Of a DNA stretch of 13,775 bases, positions 1 through 8,355 are shown one piece after another (position 1 is the stretch's first letter; each line of letters starts with the position of its first letter). The translations under genes were made by a program, and so were the position numbers. The DNA comes from Byssothecium circinans (lineage: Eukaryota > Ascomycota > Dothideomycetes > Pleosporales > Massarinaceae): assembly GCA_010015675.1 (NCBI GenBank), contig ML977022.1:1-13775 (forward strand), read 5' to 3'. A model generated the notes under the pieces. That model saw only the letters and a list, made by a program, of their open reading frames with translations. It had not been told where the DNA came from and ran no database searches.

Positions 1-1
1 A

Positions 2-1549
2 AGCGCTATCTCTGACGCTGAGAGGCGCTCTCTCCGCCAGTTCTACTCCTCCCAGAAGCCGCGCCCGACTCAGAAAGCCATGAGAAGCTGGTTTGAAGAG
101 AAATACGGTCGAAAACCCAGCCAATCTACGGTCTCTGAGTCGCTCTCCGATCGCTACAAACACCTTGATGACAGCCCTTTACCTAGTAGAGCTGTATATC
201 GTACTCGCTTTGGCAAGTGGCCTCTGCTAGAGCAGGTCCTCTTCTCGTGGCAGCAGCAGCTTCAGGCGCAAGGCTCACTTGTGTCAGGAGATCTGCTGGC
301 AGAGAAGGCGCGAGAGGTGTGGGCGCTACTTCCTGAGTACGCCTCTACACCTCAGCCTGAGTTCTCCCAAGGCTGGCTAAGTCGATTTAAGAGTCGCTAC
401 AATATCAAGCAATACACCAGCCATGGCGAGCTTGCCTCAGTTCCTGTCGCCGCCTCAGCTGAGATGGAGCTCCTCCGCGCTATCTGCCGACAATTTCTAG
501 CACCCTACATGTACAATATGGACGAGACTGGCCTGTATTGGCGCTGGGCAGTGTCTCGAGGGCTCGCTACTGCGTCAGTTCCTGGCGTTAAGAAGGACAA
601 GGCTCGAATCTCCCTCGCTCTCTGTAGCAATGGCGATGGGTCTGACAAGCTCCCTCCATGGCTAATTGGCAAGTCAAAGGTGCCGCGCGCTCTACGAGGA
701 GTCAACCTTTCTAGCCTAGGGCTTGTTTGGAAGGCCTCTACTAAGGCCTGGATGAACGCTGATATCATGGCTGAGTGGCTGAAGGCCTTTTACGCTCACG
801 TTGGTGAGCTTGAGGTCATCCTTTTGATGGACAACTTCTCAGCTCACACTGCAGCTATCGAGCTAGCTCTACCTCCGCCAAACGTCCGTCTCGAGTTCCT
901 ACCAAAAAATAGCACCTCTAAATACCAGCCGATGGATCAAGGAATTATTCAGAACTTCAAGAATAGCTACAGGAAGCAGTGGCTACAGTTTTGTGTCACT
1001 ACCTACGCTAAACAAGAGGATCCAATCAAGAAAGTCACGCTATACAATACGCTGAGGTGGACGGCTACAGCTTGGAGAGGTGACGTTACAAGGACTACAA
1101 TTCGCAATTGCTGGGCCAAATCAACGATCTTAGAGAAATCTGATGTTGAAGAGGATCCTACACCGCCAAAGGAGCTCTTAGAGCTACTAGCTGAGGTGCA
1201 GCTTCTTGCAGGAGTGGGTGAGGACGCTAGAGATCTCGACAATTTCCTACATCCAGAGGGGGAGAATGATGAGCCAGAGCAGCAGGCGGATATCCATGAG
1301 ATCATTGATCACCACAGAGGCCAAACAGGCCTAGAAGCAGTACCTGAGGAAGACGACGAGGTGGAGCCTCCGCCGTCTCTCACAGAGGCTCTCAAAGCGC
1401 TGTCAATTGTACAGCGCTTTGTTGAAGCGCAGGAAGACTCCTCAATCGAGCAGGTTAGCAGCCTCTGCCAGATTGAGCGCTCTCTCAACCACCAGCGCAT
1501 TAAGAAGTGCCGTCAAACTACTATAGATAGCTACTTTTTATCACTCTGA
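2..1549 (+). CDS. Fot1/pogo-like DDE transposase, 5'-partial
   Basis: This encodes the enzyme that cuts and reinserts the element, acting on its terminal repeats in the nucleus. The first ATG is at 80, but the frame is open back to base 2. The 26 upstream codons (SDAERRSLRQFY...KPTQ-like) match the start of the N-terminal helix-turn-helix of this family, so the true start lies left of the window. Numbering from the ATG at 80: a helix-turn-helix segment with WFEEKYGRKPSQSTVSE is at 4-20, a CENP-B/Tc5-type DNA-binding domain lies at about 45-110, and the DDE_1 catalytic domain at about 145-340. The likely catalytic acids are D148 (NMDETG), D251 (LLMDNFSAH) and D286 (YQPMDQG), with 34 residues between the last two. 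The tail after about 365 is acidic, and the protein ends in a basic segment. Domain order and acids are complete, so the part seen looks functional. 489 residues from the ATG plus 26 upstream is close to the usual 500-560 of the family. Confidence 0.92.
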   Translation, partial: SAISDAERRSLRQFYSSQKPRPTQKAMRSWFEEKYGRKPSQSTVSESLSDRYKHLDDSPLPSRAVYRTRFGKWPLLEQVLFSWQQQLQAQGSLVSGDLLAEKAREVWALLPEYASTPQPEFSQGWLSRFKSRYNIKQYTSHGELASVPVAASAEMELLRAICRQFLAPYMYNMDETGLYWRWAVSRGLATASVPGVKKDKARISLALCSNGDGSDKLPPWLIGKSKVPRALRGVNLSSLGLVWKASTKAWMNADIMAEWLKAFYAHVGELEVILLMDNFSAHTAAIELALPPPNVRLEFLPKNSTSKYQPMDQGIIQNFKNSYRKQWLQFCVTTYAKQEDPIKKVTLYNTLRWTATAWRGDVTRTTIRNCWAKSTILEKSDVEEDPTPPKELLELLAEVQLLAGVGEDARDLDNFLHPEGENDEPEQQADIHEIIDHHRGQTGLEAVPEEDDEVEPPPSLTEALKALSIVQRFVEAQEDSSIEQVSSLCQIERSLNHQRIKKCRQTTIDSYFLSL

Positions 1550-1618
1550 GAGGTTTTCTTGGCGCTACTCGATAGAGCGATAATTCAATACAACGATCAA
1601 AACTGCTTGGAAAGCTTA

Positions 1619-1642
1619 CATCGTTATAACGGGAGTTGACTG
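1619..1642. repeat. putative right terminal inverted repeat of the pogo-like element
   Basis: The segment reads inward from 1642 as CAGTCAACTCCCGTTATAAC and is followed outward by TA at 1643-1644. The CAGT start and TA target are typical of pogo/Fot1 elements. The inner boundary is uncertain because the partner repeat is outside the window. Confidence 0.5.
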
Positions 1643-1644
1643 TA

Positions 1645-2519
1645 GTTATCTAAGGTGTTTGGAATAGATACTTGCTTTCCCTGTTTATTCGTTCTCTACT
1701 ATATGCTGTACGTTGAACCACTGGGGCTCGGCACGTTTTCCCCCTCCACGTGACTTTTTCCACACCTGCCGTCCTGGTGCTTGCATGTGCAGACATGGAG
1801 AAAATAAAGTCACGTGGAGGGGAAACGTGCGACCAGACACGTGCGAGACCCGATAGGTTGGCAGCTGCACCTGTCTGTCTGTTTTTATTTTCCCGATTGA
1901 TATTACACGCCTTCCGCCTTGTTAACCAGGTATTTCTTTTATCGAAATTTCAAAATCAATTCTAAGCAACAAACACTCTACCCTCATAACTGACTGCACT
2001 GGCTCATCATATCACCATCTCACGTACAGCAGCATCCTCGTTGTGTCTTGAAATGAGAAAAGTATACCACACGCACCATATTATATACGTAGCGCCAAGC
2101 GGTTCAAGGTGACCGCCTCACCCGCTATGTACCTCAGCCTCAATTCTATCATGCAATGGACGCAACTACAGCAACCACCGCACCGCACCGCACCAGACAC
2201 ACACCCGAGGACCGCTCCATTGGGAATTAGTATGTACAATCCCACAAAAAATTCCTCTTCTCCTCCCGGCGGTTTACGCTCCATATGCCAAAAGATTCGT
2301 AGACACTGTTCTAACCCAAAGAAAAAACACGATAAAAAAAGAAGAGGGGAAACTCCAATCCGTGTTTCCCGTCCCCAAGAAAACGCCACTTTCATGCAGA
2401 TTCAAAATTCGAGTTTCCTCCGCAGGAAAATATAAACAGACCCGGTAAGACAAAGGAGATTAGTATGTAGGCGAGCAAGCACGTCAGCAGGGTTGTAGGG
2501 ACGTCGACGAGCAAGCTTT
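1645..2519. other. intergenic region between the transposon and the GH79 3' end
   Basis: Apart from the inverted repeat at 1731-1830 and a short pentanucleotide run (about three CCGCA units near 2177-2195), I see no gene here. The open frames present are short, low in complexity and have no recognisable domain. The right part should contain the 3' UTR of the GH79 gene, but no clear AATAAA was seen on that strand. Confidence 0.6.
1731..1830. repeat. near-perfect inverted repeat with CACGTG motifs (hairpin or MITE-like)
   Basis: The left arm at 1731-1757 starts GCACGTTTTCCCCC and ends CACGTGACTTT. The right arm at 1806-1830 is its reverse complement apart from two single-base length differences. 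The arms are separated by 48 bases. Each arm contains a CACGTG core, the E-box bound by basic helix-loop-helix factors, and a third CACGTG lies just outside at 1838-1843. No TA or other clear target duplication flanks the arms, so a transposon origin is not proven. A cruciform-forming or regulatory site is equally possible. Confidence 0.75.
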
Positions 2520-4313
2520 TTATGCGAAACAAATGAAACCCATCAAGACAACTACCATCCAGACAGCTGCGCGAGAACTTCGATTACTGGTTGCGGCGCT
2601 GTTCTTCCGCCTGCTGCCGGACGTCGTCGTTCCATCTCCTAGTACAACTTCGTTGCTACCGAGCTGCCAGTCCAGGTTAGCCACGATGGCTTGGCTGTCT
2701 CGGACCTGGATAGCGACTTTGCCGGAACCGTCGAGGGTCTGGACATTCAAATTGTCGTCCACAACACTTGCTTTACCGGTGACGTCGTCGAACTTGATGC
2801 CGTTCCAGGTCGTCCCGGAAGACGAGGTGTGCGAGTCGGCGGTCAGGGTGGAGAGATAGATCTTCTTATTCGCATTGGCAGTGCCAAAATCAAGGTTGAA
2901 GGTGAAGGAGTTGCTGTTAGCGGGCTTGGTGTTGATAAGGATGGCTGATTGGATGTTGCCGTTGGCATACGCGGAATAGGCGCGGATGCGGCCCTTGTAT
3001 TCGCCACTGGCGCCGTTGACGTTCAAGGCACCGATTTGTGTGGTTCCGTTACCATTGCCGATGATCTGGTGGACGGCGGCGTGTGCGTAGTACTGCGGAC
3101 GGACGAAGGGCTTGGTACCGAAGACAGTGATGGGCTGCCACGCACTGGCGTTGGAGTTGTCAGTCATGTGCATCTGTACGGATGTGACGTTGAGGGTGGC
3201 AGTGTAGAGGAAGAAGTTGAGGGTCCAGAGCGCGGCGCCAAACGTGTCGGTCACGCCGTGCACGCCAATGGGGCCGACAGAGCTCATCTCTCGCAACACA
3301 TAGGGCACGCCGGTGCTAATAGCGATCTTGATCTGTTTCTCCCAGTATTGAAACTGCGTGTTGGTTGCGTCCATGTTCATGAGGTTGTCGAGTGTGATTG
3401 GCTCTGACGTTACGCCAATGACTGCAGACTGTGAGCATCCAAACTGAAAAAAAAAAAAAAGAAAAAAAAAAAAGGGAGTGTGTCGTGAGTGAAACGTACA
3501 TTGAAAGTAATCGTGCTGGTTCCACCACCCAACATAGTAGTTGCCGTTCTTCTCGTTGAGCAGGCCATTGTTGACGAGTTGCGTGATCTCGAACGAGTTG
3601 CCGATGGTCGAGGCGGTGGCCGGCGGCTCGAAGAAGGTGGCTGGCAGGCCCGCGGGCTTCAGCACGCTGTTGTAGATGTTGTCGGCGGCATCCATGAAGG
3701 CTTGCGTGTAGGCCTTGCCGTCCCAGGCGCCGGTGCGGAAGCCATTCTGCAGCCACAGATCGGGCTCGTTGCCAATCTCGAACGAGTACAGCTGCACGTT
3801 CTTCAGGTTGTCGACAGCGGCCTGGGCGGTGTTGACCATGCGCTGCTTGAAGTCGGAGCCCTGGTAGGCCAGATTGAGACCCAGAGTCACCCAGGTGCCC
3901 TTGGGGAAGCGGTCCAGAGCGGAAAAGAAGTTGGGGCCGATGATCATGCTGTCGGCGGCGATGGCGCCCTGGGCCGATGACTGCGGGTTCTTCTTCCAGC
4001 CGAAGTCCTTGTACGTGCTATCATAGATCATGTAGTCCTGGGTGTTTCCCCCCAGACGGATGTGCGGCGGCGCACCGGAATAATCGGCAAGGTTCTGCAG
4101 CAGCTGTATCGACATCAGGTTGGGGTTCGCATTGCCGGTGAAGCTGAAGAGGTTCGAGGGCTCGATGCCGAAGCCGGCGTAGGAGGGACTCAGGTTGTCG
4201 GAGACTGAGGCGCCTGCCCGTTTAGGCTGTATCGTGAGCGACAGACTCTGAGCGAGGGTGAGCGGCACCAGCGTCGCTAGCGAGGGCAAAACTATCCATA
4301 ACGAGGGTAACAT
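2520..4313 (-). CDS. secreted, probably GPI-anchored glycoside hydrolase family 79 (beta-glucuronidase-like)
   Basis: This is a GH79 enzyme, a family that removes glucuronic acid or 4-O-methyl-glucuronic acid from arabinogalactan-type glycans. The modelled mRNA joins 4313-3500 to 3421-2520 and gives 571 residues. I chose the ATG at 4313 because the next 22 residues (MLPSLWIVLPSLATLVPLTL then AQ) form a clean signal peptide. An in-frame ATG at 4478 would bury that peptide behind 55 unlikely residues. The N-terminal part carries SYAGFGIEPSNL (about 44-55) and IRLGGNTQD (about 85-93). The acid/base glutamate is E183 in FEIGNEPD and the likely nucleophile is E316 in YVLREMSS. Next come VGPIGVHGVTDTFGAALWTL and the MHMTDNSNASAWQPI motif, then the GH79 C-terminal beta domain. 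The last residues are Ser/Asn/Arg-rich followed by AAVWMVVVLMGFICFA, which looks like a GPI-attachment signal. All key residues seem intact. The substrate is inferred from the family. Confidence 0.9.
   Translation of the reverse strand: MLPSLWIVLPSLATLVPLTLAQSLSLTIQPKRAGASVSDNLSPSYAGFGIEPSNLFSFTGNANPNLMSIQLLQNLADYSGAPPHIRLGGNTQDYMIYDSTYKDFGWKKNPQSSAQGAIAADSMIIGPNFFSALDRFPKGTWVTLGLNLAYQGSDFKQRMVNTAQAAVDNLKNVQLYSFEIGNEPDLWLQNGFRTGAWDGKAYTQAFMDAADNIYNSVLKPAGLPATFFEPPATASTIGNSFEITQLVNNGLLNEKNGNYYVGWWNQHDYFQCTFHSRHTPFFFFLFFFFQFGCSQSAVIGVTSEPITLDNLMNMDATNTQFQYWEKQIKIAISTGVPYVLREMSSVGPIGVHGVTDTFGAALWTLNFFLYTATLNVTSVQMHMTDNSNASAWQPITVFGTKPFVRPQYYAHAAVHQIIGNGNGTTQIGALNVNGASGEYKGRIRAYSAYANGNIQSAILINTKPANSNSFTFNLDFGTANANKKIYLSTLTADSHTSSSGTTWNGIKFDDVTGKASVVDDNLNVQTLDGSGKVAIQVRDSQAIVANLDWQLGSNEVVLGDGTTTSGSRRKNSAATSNRSSRAAVWMVVVLMGFICFA
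3422..3499 (-). other. 78-nt intron of the GH79 gene
   Basis: On the minus strand the donor is GTACGT at 3499 and the acceptor is CTGCAG ending at 3422. Two nearer CAG acceptors (56 and 71 nt) would shift the frame; only the 78-nt version joins HDYFQ to FIGVTSEPITL in frame, as expected for this family. The intron holds T12, C, T14 on the coding strand (A14-G-A12 at 3447-3473), a very long pyrimidine tract ending just before the first skipped CAG. Because 78 is a multiple of three and there is no stop, an unspliced mRNA would still be open with 26 extra residues. Confidence 0.75.
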
Positions 4314-5006
4314 AGCTGCTCTGGCTCCAGCGTGATGAGGAGGACGGCTGGAGAGGAGAGCGGTATGCAATGAACGATGGAAAATAAGGAAAACAGCGCA
4401 CAGGAAACAGGTTGGAGGGCGGCCAAGGGTGAGGTTGGGGAGGCGGATGCGGATGGGGAGCAGAGGAGATTGATCCAAGTATCGGTGCAGGTGGCGCCGT
4501 AGGCCGAGCGGCGAGCCCCTACCGCCCAGGCCGGGTGCGTCAAACCAGCGCCTGCGCCTGCGCCTGCACCTGCACCGCTCCCAATCAATACGTCATACTT
4601 TAAGGAATAAATTCGCACGCCTGCGTGTATTGCGAACGGGCGGTACGGCATTGTAGCGGATCGAACGCTCCACTCCATCCATTCCGGTGAATCGCAGGAG
4701 TCGTGAAGTGAGCGGCATTCAGGCGGGTGCCTCATTACGATCACGTTGGACGCATACGTACACCACTGCTCGCACTTTCCTCATCTGCGGACGGCGTGCA
4801 CGGGCCGCCGCTATCGCCATCCCAGCTTTATTGATTTGCCCAACAGCTGCACCCTGCTGGAAATCGATAGCATGCAGTGAAAAGGGTTAGCAGAGACACC
4901 ATCTTCTGTCTGCTGCTGTAGAGACAGGTTTTAAAATAAGTCAGAAGCCTGGCCGACCGTCACGAGCGCTGAGCTGCCATGCCTCGGGTGCAGACTGTGA
5001 AGAGCC
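4314..5006. other. GH79 upstream region
   Basis: This stretch should hold the promoter and 5' leader of the minus-strand GH79 gene. It contains the hexanucleotide repeat and an AT-rich patch at about 4597-4612 that could act as a TATA-like element. A 150-codon minus-strand frame overlaps it, but it is dominated by the repeat, has no recognised domain and overlaps the GH79 start, so I do not call it. Confidence 0.5.
4548..4576. repeat. hexanucleotide tandem repeat (GCGCCT/GCACCT)
   Basis: About 4.8 copies of a six-base unit: three GCGCCT copies followed by GCACCT and a partial GCACC. It lies roughly 235 bases upstream of the GH79 start and would encode a short Gly-Ala run in an overlapping minus-strand frame that I do not believe is a gene. 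Confidence 0.85.
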
Positions 5007-5201
5007 TCAGCCGCTGCACGGCCAGCCACCCGTGGATCCCGGCATACGCCCAAACGCATGTCCACGCCGATGCCGCCGATGCCTCAGATACTCTCCACTG
5101 CGTCCACTCAAAAAACTCGTTTCAACTTTCACCGCCTCCAAAACCGCGTTCGTCGCAACCTCTTCACGTTTGTCGGTCGCAAAACTCAGCGTCCAACCGA
5201 A
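5007..5201 (-). other. possible C-terminal remainder of the 2EXR-like gene beyond its stop
   Basis: Directly after the TAA at 5202-5204 the same frame stays open for 64 codons, beginning FGWTLSFATDKREEVATNAV, to a TGA at 5007-5009. The residue mix looks protein-like for the first 35 codons. The TAA lies in the context GGTAATTC and could derive from CAA by one C-to-T change at a CpA site. This is suggestive only, since an open run of this length can occur by chance. Confidence 0.3.
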
Positions 5202-5868
5202 TTACCAGCCAGCGCTTCTTGGCGTGCCCTCTAGCCGGCCCTTCCATGCGCACGCCTTGTCTACCCACAGTTTCTGCATCGCGTCATAGACCGCAGTCAT
5301 GCCTTGCCCGACTTTGACTTTGTCGTATATCTGCCCGTGCAATGCTGCTTGTAAACCAAACCTTCTCCTGACAATTCGAATCACGGCGCAACCACGGACG
5401 AAACCCGCCATGATGTGGTTACGTTCGCTCAGTGGCAGCGGTATTCCCGTTGATGTATTTATAGTAGCCCTCGTGAGCCAGATCTGATACCTGGGCGCTG
5501 GAAAGAGCACGCCAACCGTGGTTGGAGAACATGTGTCTGGTAGGTTGAGGAACGATTCGGTGAATCGTAGCTTGTGGACGTCTTCTGCTGACTCGACGCG
5601 TACCTCATGCGCCACGTCGCAGAGAAATGAGTTGGCGCCATAGAATATACTCGGTGCCTCATCGTGTATCTGCCTGCATGTCCGGAGTAGTACAAGACCG
5701 GGTACTGAAGTTGTCATGTTTGACGGCAGGCGGGACGTGCCCGTCTATGACAAGAAGTTGACAGTAGAGTTTGATTCGAAGCTCGGCAGGCAGATCTAAG
5801 AACGACACTTTTGCAGAGTTCGCCGTATAGCTCTTTGGATGCTCGTGTGCACGAAATTTTTTGGCCAT
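5202..5868 (-). pseudogene. 2EXR/F-box-like protein gene, apparently frameshifted
   Basis: From the ATG at 5868 the frame encodes a short leader and then FLDLPAELRIKLYCQLLV, the typical opening of the fungal 2EXR/F-box-like families (L-LPAELR-KIY). The second half of the domain, PGLVLLRTCRQIHDEAPSIF followed by YGANSF, is in a different frame, running from about 5705 down to the TAA at 5202. The frame must advance by one base between about 5750 and 5710. I found only one splice solution that fits the phase (GTCAAC...TTCAG, 58 nt); it has a poor donor and would delete part of the conserved helix. A small indel is therefore the simpler reading, either a real mutation or an assembly error. Intact, the protein would be about 220 residues. 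Family members are common and mostly uncharacterised; a substrate-adaptor role is only suggested. It lies on the same strand as the GH79 and HET genes. Confidence 0.6.
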
Positions 5869-6178
5869 TCACGCCATTCTTGCTGCTGCGCGCTTCAGAG
5901 GATGAAACAATTCCAGCGATTCGCTGGCGTGAATTGAGATGGATGGTGGAGGCTAATGTCAAAGATGGCAGGCACCAGCCATTGCGAACCAAACGAGCAA
6001 GCGCGTACAACCCCTGCCCAGCCAGCCTCCCTTCGTATTCACCGAAAAGAGAAACAGGCCAAACGCACAGATAACCAACGAAACAAAACACAAATTTTGC
6101 GAAAATGTTTCACAAGGCCGTTGAACTCCCCTCGACATGTCAACACGGGATTCACATGCTATTGTTCCATTCCATCAA
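5869..6178. other. spacer between the HET 3' end and the 2EXR-like gene
   Basis: Both flanking genes run on the minus strand, so this short spacer must contain the HET 3' UTR and the promoter of the 2EXR-like gene. I see no distinct gene or repeat in it. Confidence 0.5.
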
Positions 6179-8136
6179 TCAAACAAGGTAAATGTCCTCG
6201 AGAGGCGCATCGCTGAAGAACGCGTCGGTGAACGGTTCTCGGCTTTGATTGGGAGCAGCCCATCGATTGTACACCACCGTACCTATCCCTATCCGTTCAA
6301 AGGTTGAAGTGTCCGGATCGACCCGTCTGAGTATAAGCATTCGCTGAAGTGGAACTTTACCGTCTGTGGCCCGTTTCGTAGCGACTAGGTGAGGCTGTGC
6401 CCTCAACAGCTCAAAACATGGAACTATTGAGCCAAGGTGCGGACCTTCGCCGTCAAAAATGGCGGTACACTCGATTGATGGCGGGAGATTTGTTGTTGTT
6501 ATAGAGTGTGTGCCATTCCAGTATGGGACTCCGGTATTGTTCAACTCTTCCCCTACCTGCATAGTCGTGAAGCGTCCGCGTAACTGGACAGTTGCTTTTC
6601 GAAGAGGTGATGCAAGTTCTTTCCCTTCCCATTCAATGCTCACTGACTGAACTTCAGCAACAGGATTGAAGGAGCATTCATCTGGGTTATCCTCGTCTGT
6701 AAGCGGTGCCTGTCGCGACAGCCAAGTCCAGGACGGAAGTCCGGCGGCCGCAATTCTCGGCGCTGCTCTATGGTTGACCAACAACCATAGTAATTCGCTC
6801 AACAGCCTGTCTCTTCGCAGTCCAAGTACGACCGCCTCCTCGCCGTGAAGATGGTTGTAGTATTGCGTGATTCCTGCACAAGCATACAGGCGGTCTGCAG
6901 GTACGGTGAAGAGGCGACGCGAATAATCCATACACCACACCCACCAGAGCCGTCTGATATCCGACGTGAAGGTGGTGTTTTGTCGTAGCATGATACGACT
7001 GCTTTGCTTAGCCTCATCAACGGAGGTAGCCTCGTGGAGGCAGCCATCCTCTGATTCTGCAAGCTCTCGGCACTGCCAGTATACTTGTTGCTTGGTGAAG
7101 TGCAGTATGCGTCGAGAAAGTATCATCTCCTGGAGTACCCAACCTCTCTTGTTCAACGGACTCGAGTGGATTGCAAAAGGGTTCGCCCGTGCGGAGCGGA
7201 GTGCTCCACGGATGGATCTTGAGCTTTCTTGTAAGCGCATATCGACATGCTGAGTTGCTATCTCCTCGAGATCGAGGGTGCAGCCTTCAGTCGCATCTGT
7301 AGCTGAGCTTGCTGCTATGGTGAGCACGGAGTTCTCGTATATGCTACCCATCTTCGCTGATTCTGTTTGCCAATCCAGCAGATCATTTTGCACAATACAA
7401 AGTGAGTCTATCCACAAGTGATGCAGCCCGATTGATCTGACAACAGCTGCGGCGTCCCGGAAGGTTGCTGGAAGCTCCGATGTCAAGACTGATTGTCTGA
7501 ATCTGTCGATGTTGTCCGATGTCATACGAATGGGATGGGCCTGTGTACCCCAGCAATGGCTGAGTGTGACGTACTCGGGGAAATGCGGGCCTTCTTCGTA
7601 CATCTCCAGACGAACTGAGCCTCCGTATGGGTCATCGTCGATCTTGAGTAGCCTCGAAGGCAATCCGCTCAGGACGACCTTTGAGCATTGGGGGTGGTTT
7701 TCCTTGCACTCGCGAAGCCATTGGGAGAGGAGAGTAGCCCTCATCGGCAAGCTGACTGGCCATTCATGACCCCAAATAGCACGACTTGCCGCTCTGTCTA
7801 CGCACTGATCAGCATTGAAGCTGAATATGACCAGGCTATACCACGGCTAAAGTTGAGGAGCTCCCTACTTATTTTTGGACAGTAAACTAACAAATGGCTT
7901 CGCTCCATCCGCCATGTTATCTCAAACAAAATATCCACCATGGGATGCTTCTGGTCCAACTGTAGAATCGGTACATGCCGACAGAATCGAATACGCGTGA
8001 TACCCTCTTGCGAACGCTCAAGGCCCTCCCGTGATAGTCCAGCTTTCTTCTCCACCAGGAAATCGCATATGGCACACGTTTTTGCGGAGGTAGCCAAACC
8101 ATACATCGCGTTCGGGTAGTCGATGGACTGTGTCAT
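6179..8136 (-). CDS. HET (heterokaryon incompatibility) domain protein, two exons
   Basis: The model joins 8136-7892 to 7835-6179 and gives 633 residues. The HET domain lies at about 170-320 and shows all three signature blocks: YVTLSHCWG (about 170-178), LWIDSLCIVQND followed by DWQTES and MGSIYENSVLTIAA (about 222-255), and RGWVLQE with LSRRILHF and QVYWQC (about 312-336). Upstream is the usual N-terminal region with a CAICDFL motif, then FSFNADQCVDRAASRAIWG just before the WLRECKENHPQC stretch that normally precedes the HET domain. HET proteins trigger cell death or growth arrest after fusion of genetically different hyphae; partners cannot be read from the sequence. The C-terminal 300 residues have no domain I recognise. 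The ATG at 8136 is the first usable start in this frame, but homology-like sequence continues upstream through a stop, so the protein may lack its original N-terminus or the gene may be inactive. Confidence 0.85.
7836..7891 (-). other. 56-nt intron of the HET gene
   Basis: The donor GTTAGT starts at 7891 and the acceptor TATAG ends at 7836. A CTCAAC branch-like motif precedes the acceptor. Splicing joins ERSHF to LVIFSFNADQCVDRAAS in frame and links the N-terminal exon to the HET domain. A 41-nt alternative (GTTTAC...TTTAG) would also keep the frame but is shorter than typical and has a weaker donor. Confidence 0.7.
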
Positions 8137-8355
8137 TCCATGCTCGCCAGACGAGTCCAGAAAAAAGAGACAGACATCGCAGATGTGTGTAGCGATGGGA
8201 CGATGAGTTGCTTGCGGCTGCTCAGCCCATACCGCGAGAGATTGCTGGCCATCGTGGATGGTGTCGACGAACTGGCGGATCAGCTAGAATGTGTGGTCTG
8301 AATGGAGGTCAAACGTGAGGTATTGGGGCGATGGGCCTGAAGAGCCGACGTCCAT
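8137..8355 (-). pseudogene. interrupted 5' extension of the HET gene (in-frame TAG)
   Basis: Upstream of 8136 the HET frame runs without a shift through 49 codons that include LIRQFVDTIHDGQQSLAVWA and THICDVCLFF, then meets a TAG at 8284-8286. It continues beyond that for 23 codons (MDVGSSGPSPQYLTFDLHSD then HTF) to an ATG at 8355. Both sides read like the normal start of a HET protein, and a Cys-x-x-Cys pair is present. The TAG would come from CAG by a C-to-T change at CpA. An alternative is a 66-nt intron from a weak GTCGGC donor right after ATG GAC to the TTCTAG acceptor, which would also remove the stop in frame and has a CTCAC branch-like motif. I favour a nonsense mutation, but not strongly. 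Confidence 0.5.

Larger units (their letters stand above)
1..1642 (+). mobile_element. Fot1/pogo-class (Tc1/mariner superfamily) DNA transposon, left end outside the window
   Basis: The element is identified by its transposase and by a plausible right terminus. After the transposase stop there are about 90 non-coding bases, and the sequence then reads GGGAGTTGACTG followed by TA. Read inward from the right edge this gives CAGTCAACTCCCGTTATAAC. Pogo-like elements usually begin with CAGT and duplicate a TA target, so I place the right boundary at 1642 and the TA duplication at 1643-1644. The left inverted repeat is outside the window, so the pairing cannot be checked here. The coding part is not AT-biased and carries no stop, which suggests a young copy that has escaped or predates RIP. 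The class is secure; the exact boundary is inference. Confidence 0.8.

Noticed and set aside
2109..2435. 108-codon plus-strand frame
   Set aside because: Low complexity, no domain, and it lies where the GH79 3' UTR is expected.
2949..3407. Long plus-strand frame inside GH79
   Set aside because: It is antisense to well-conserved GH79 codons and only reflects their GC-rich third positions.
4292..4744. 150-codon minus-strand frame upstream of GH79
   Set aside because: It contains a Gly-Ala run made by the hexanucleotide repeat, overlaps the GH79 start and shows no domain.
4979..5317. 112-codon plus-strand frame starting at an ATG
   Set aside because: It is antisense to the 2EXR-like frame and its continuation, with a His/Ser/Pro-rich make-up typical of shadow frames.
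8160..8172. Suspected frameshift in a T run in the HET 5' extension
   Set aside because: On recount the run has six T on the coding strand and the frame is continuous; the only interruption is the TAG at 8284-8286.
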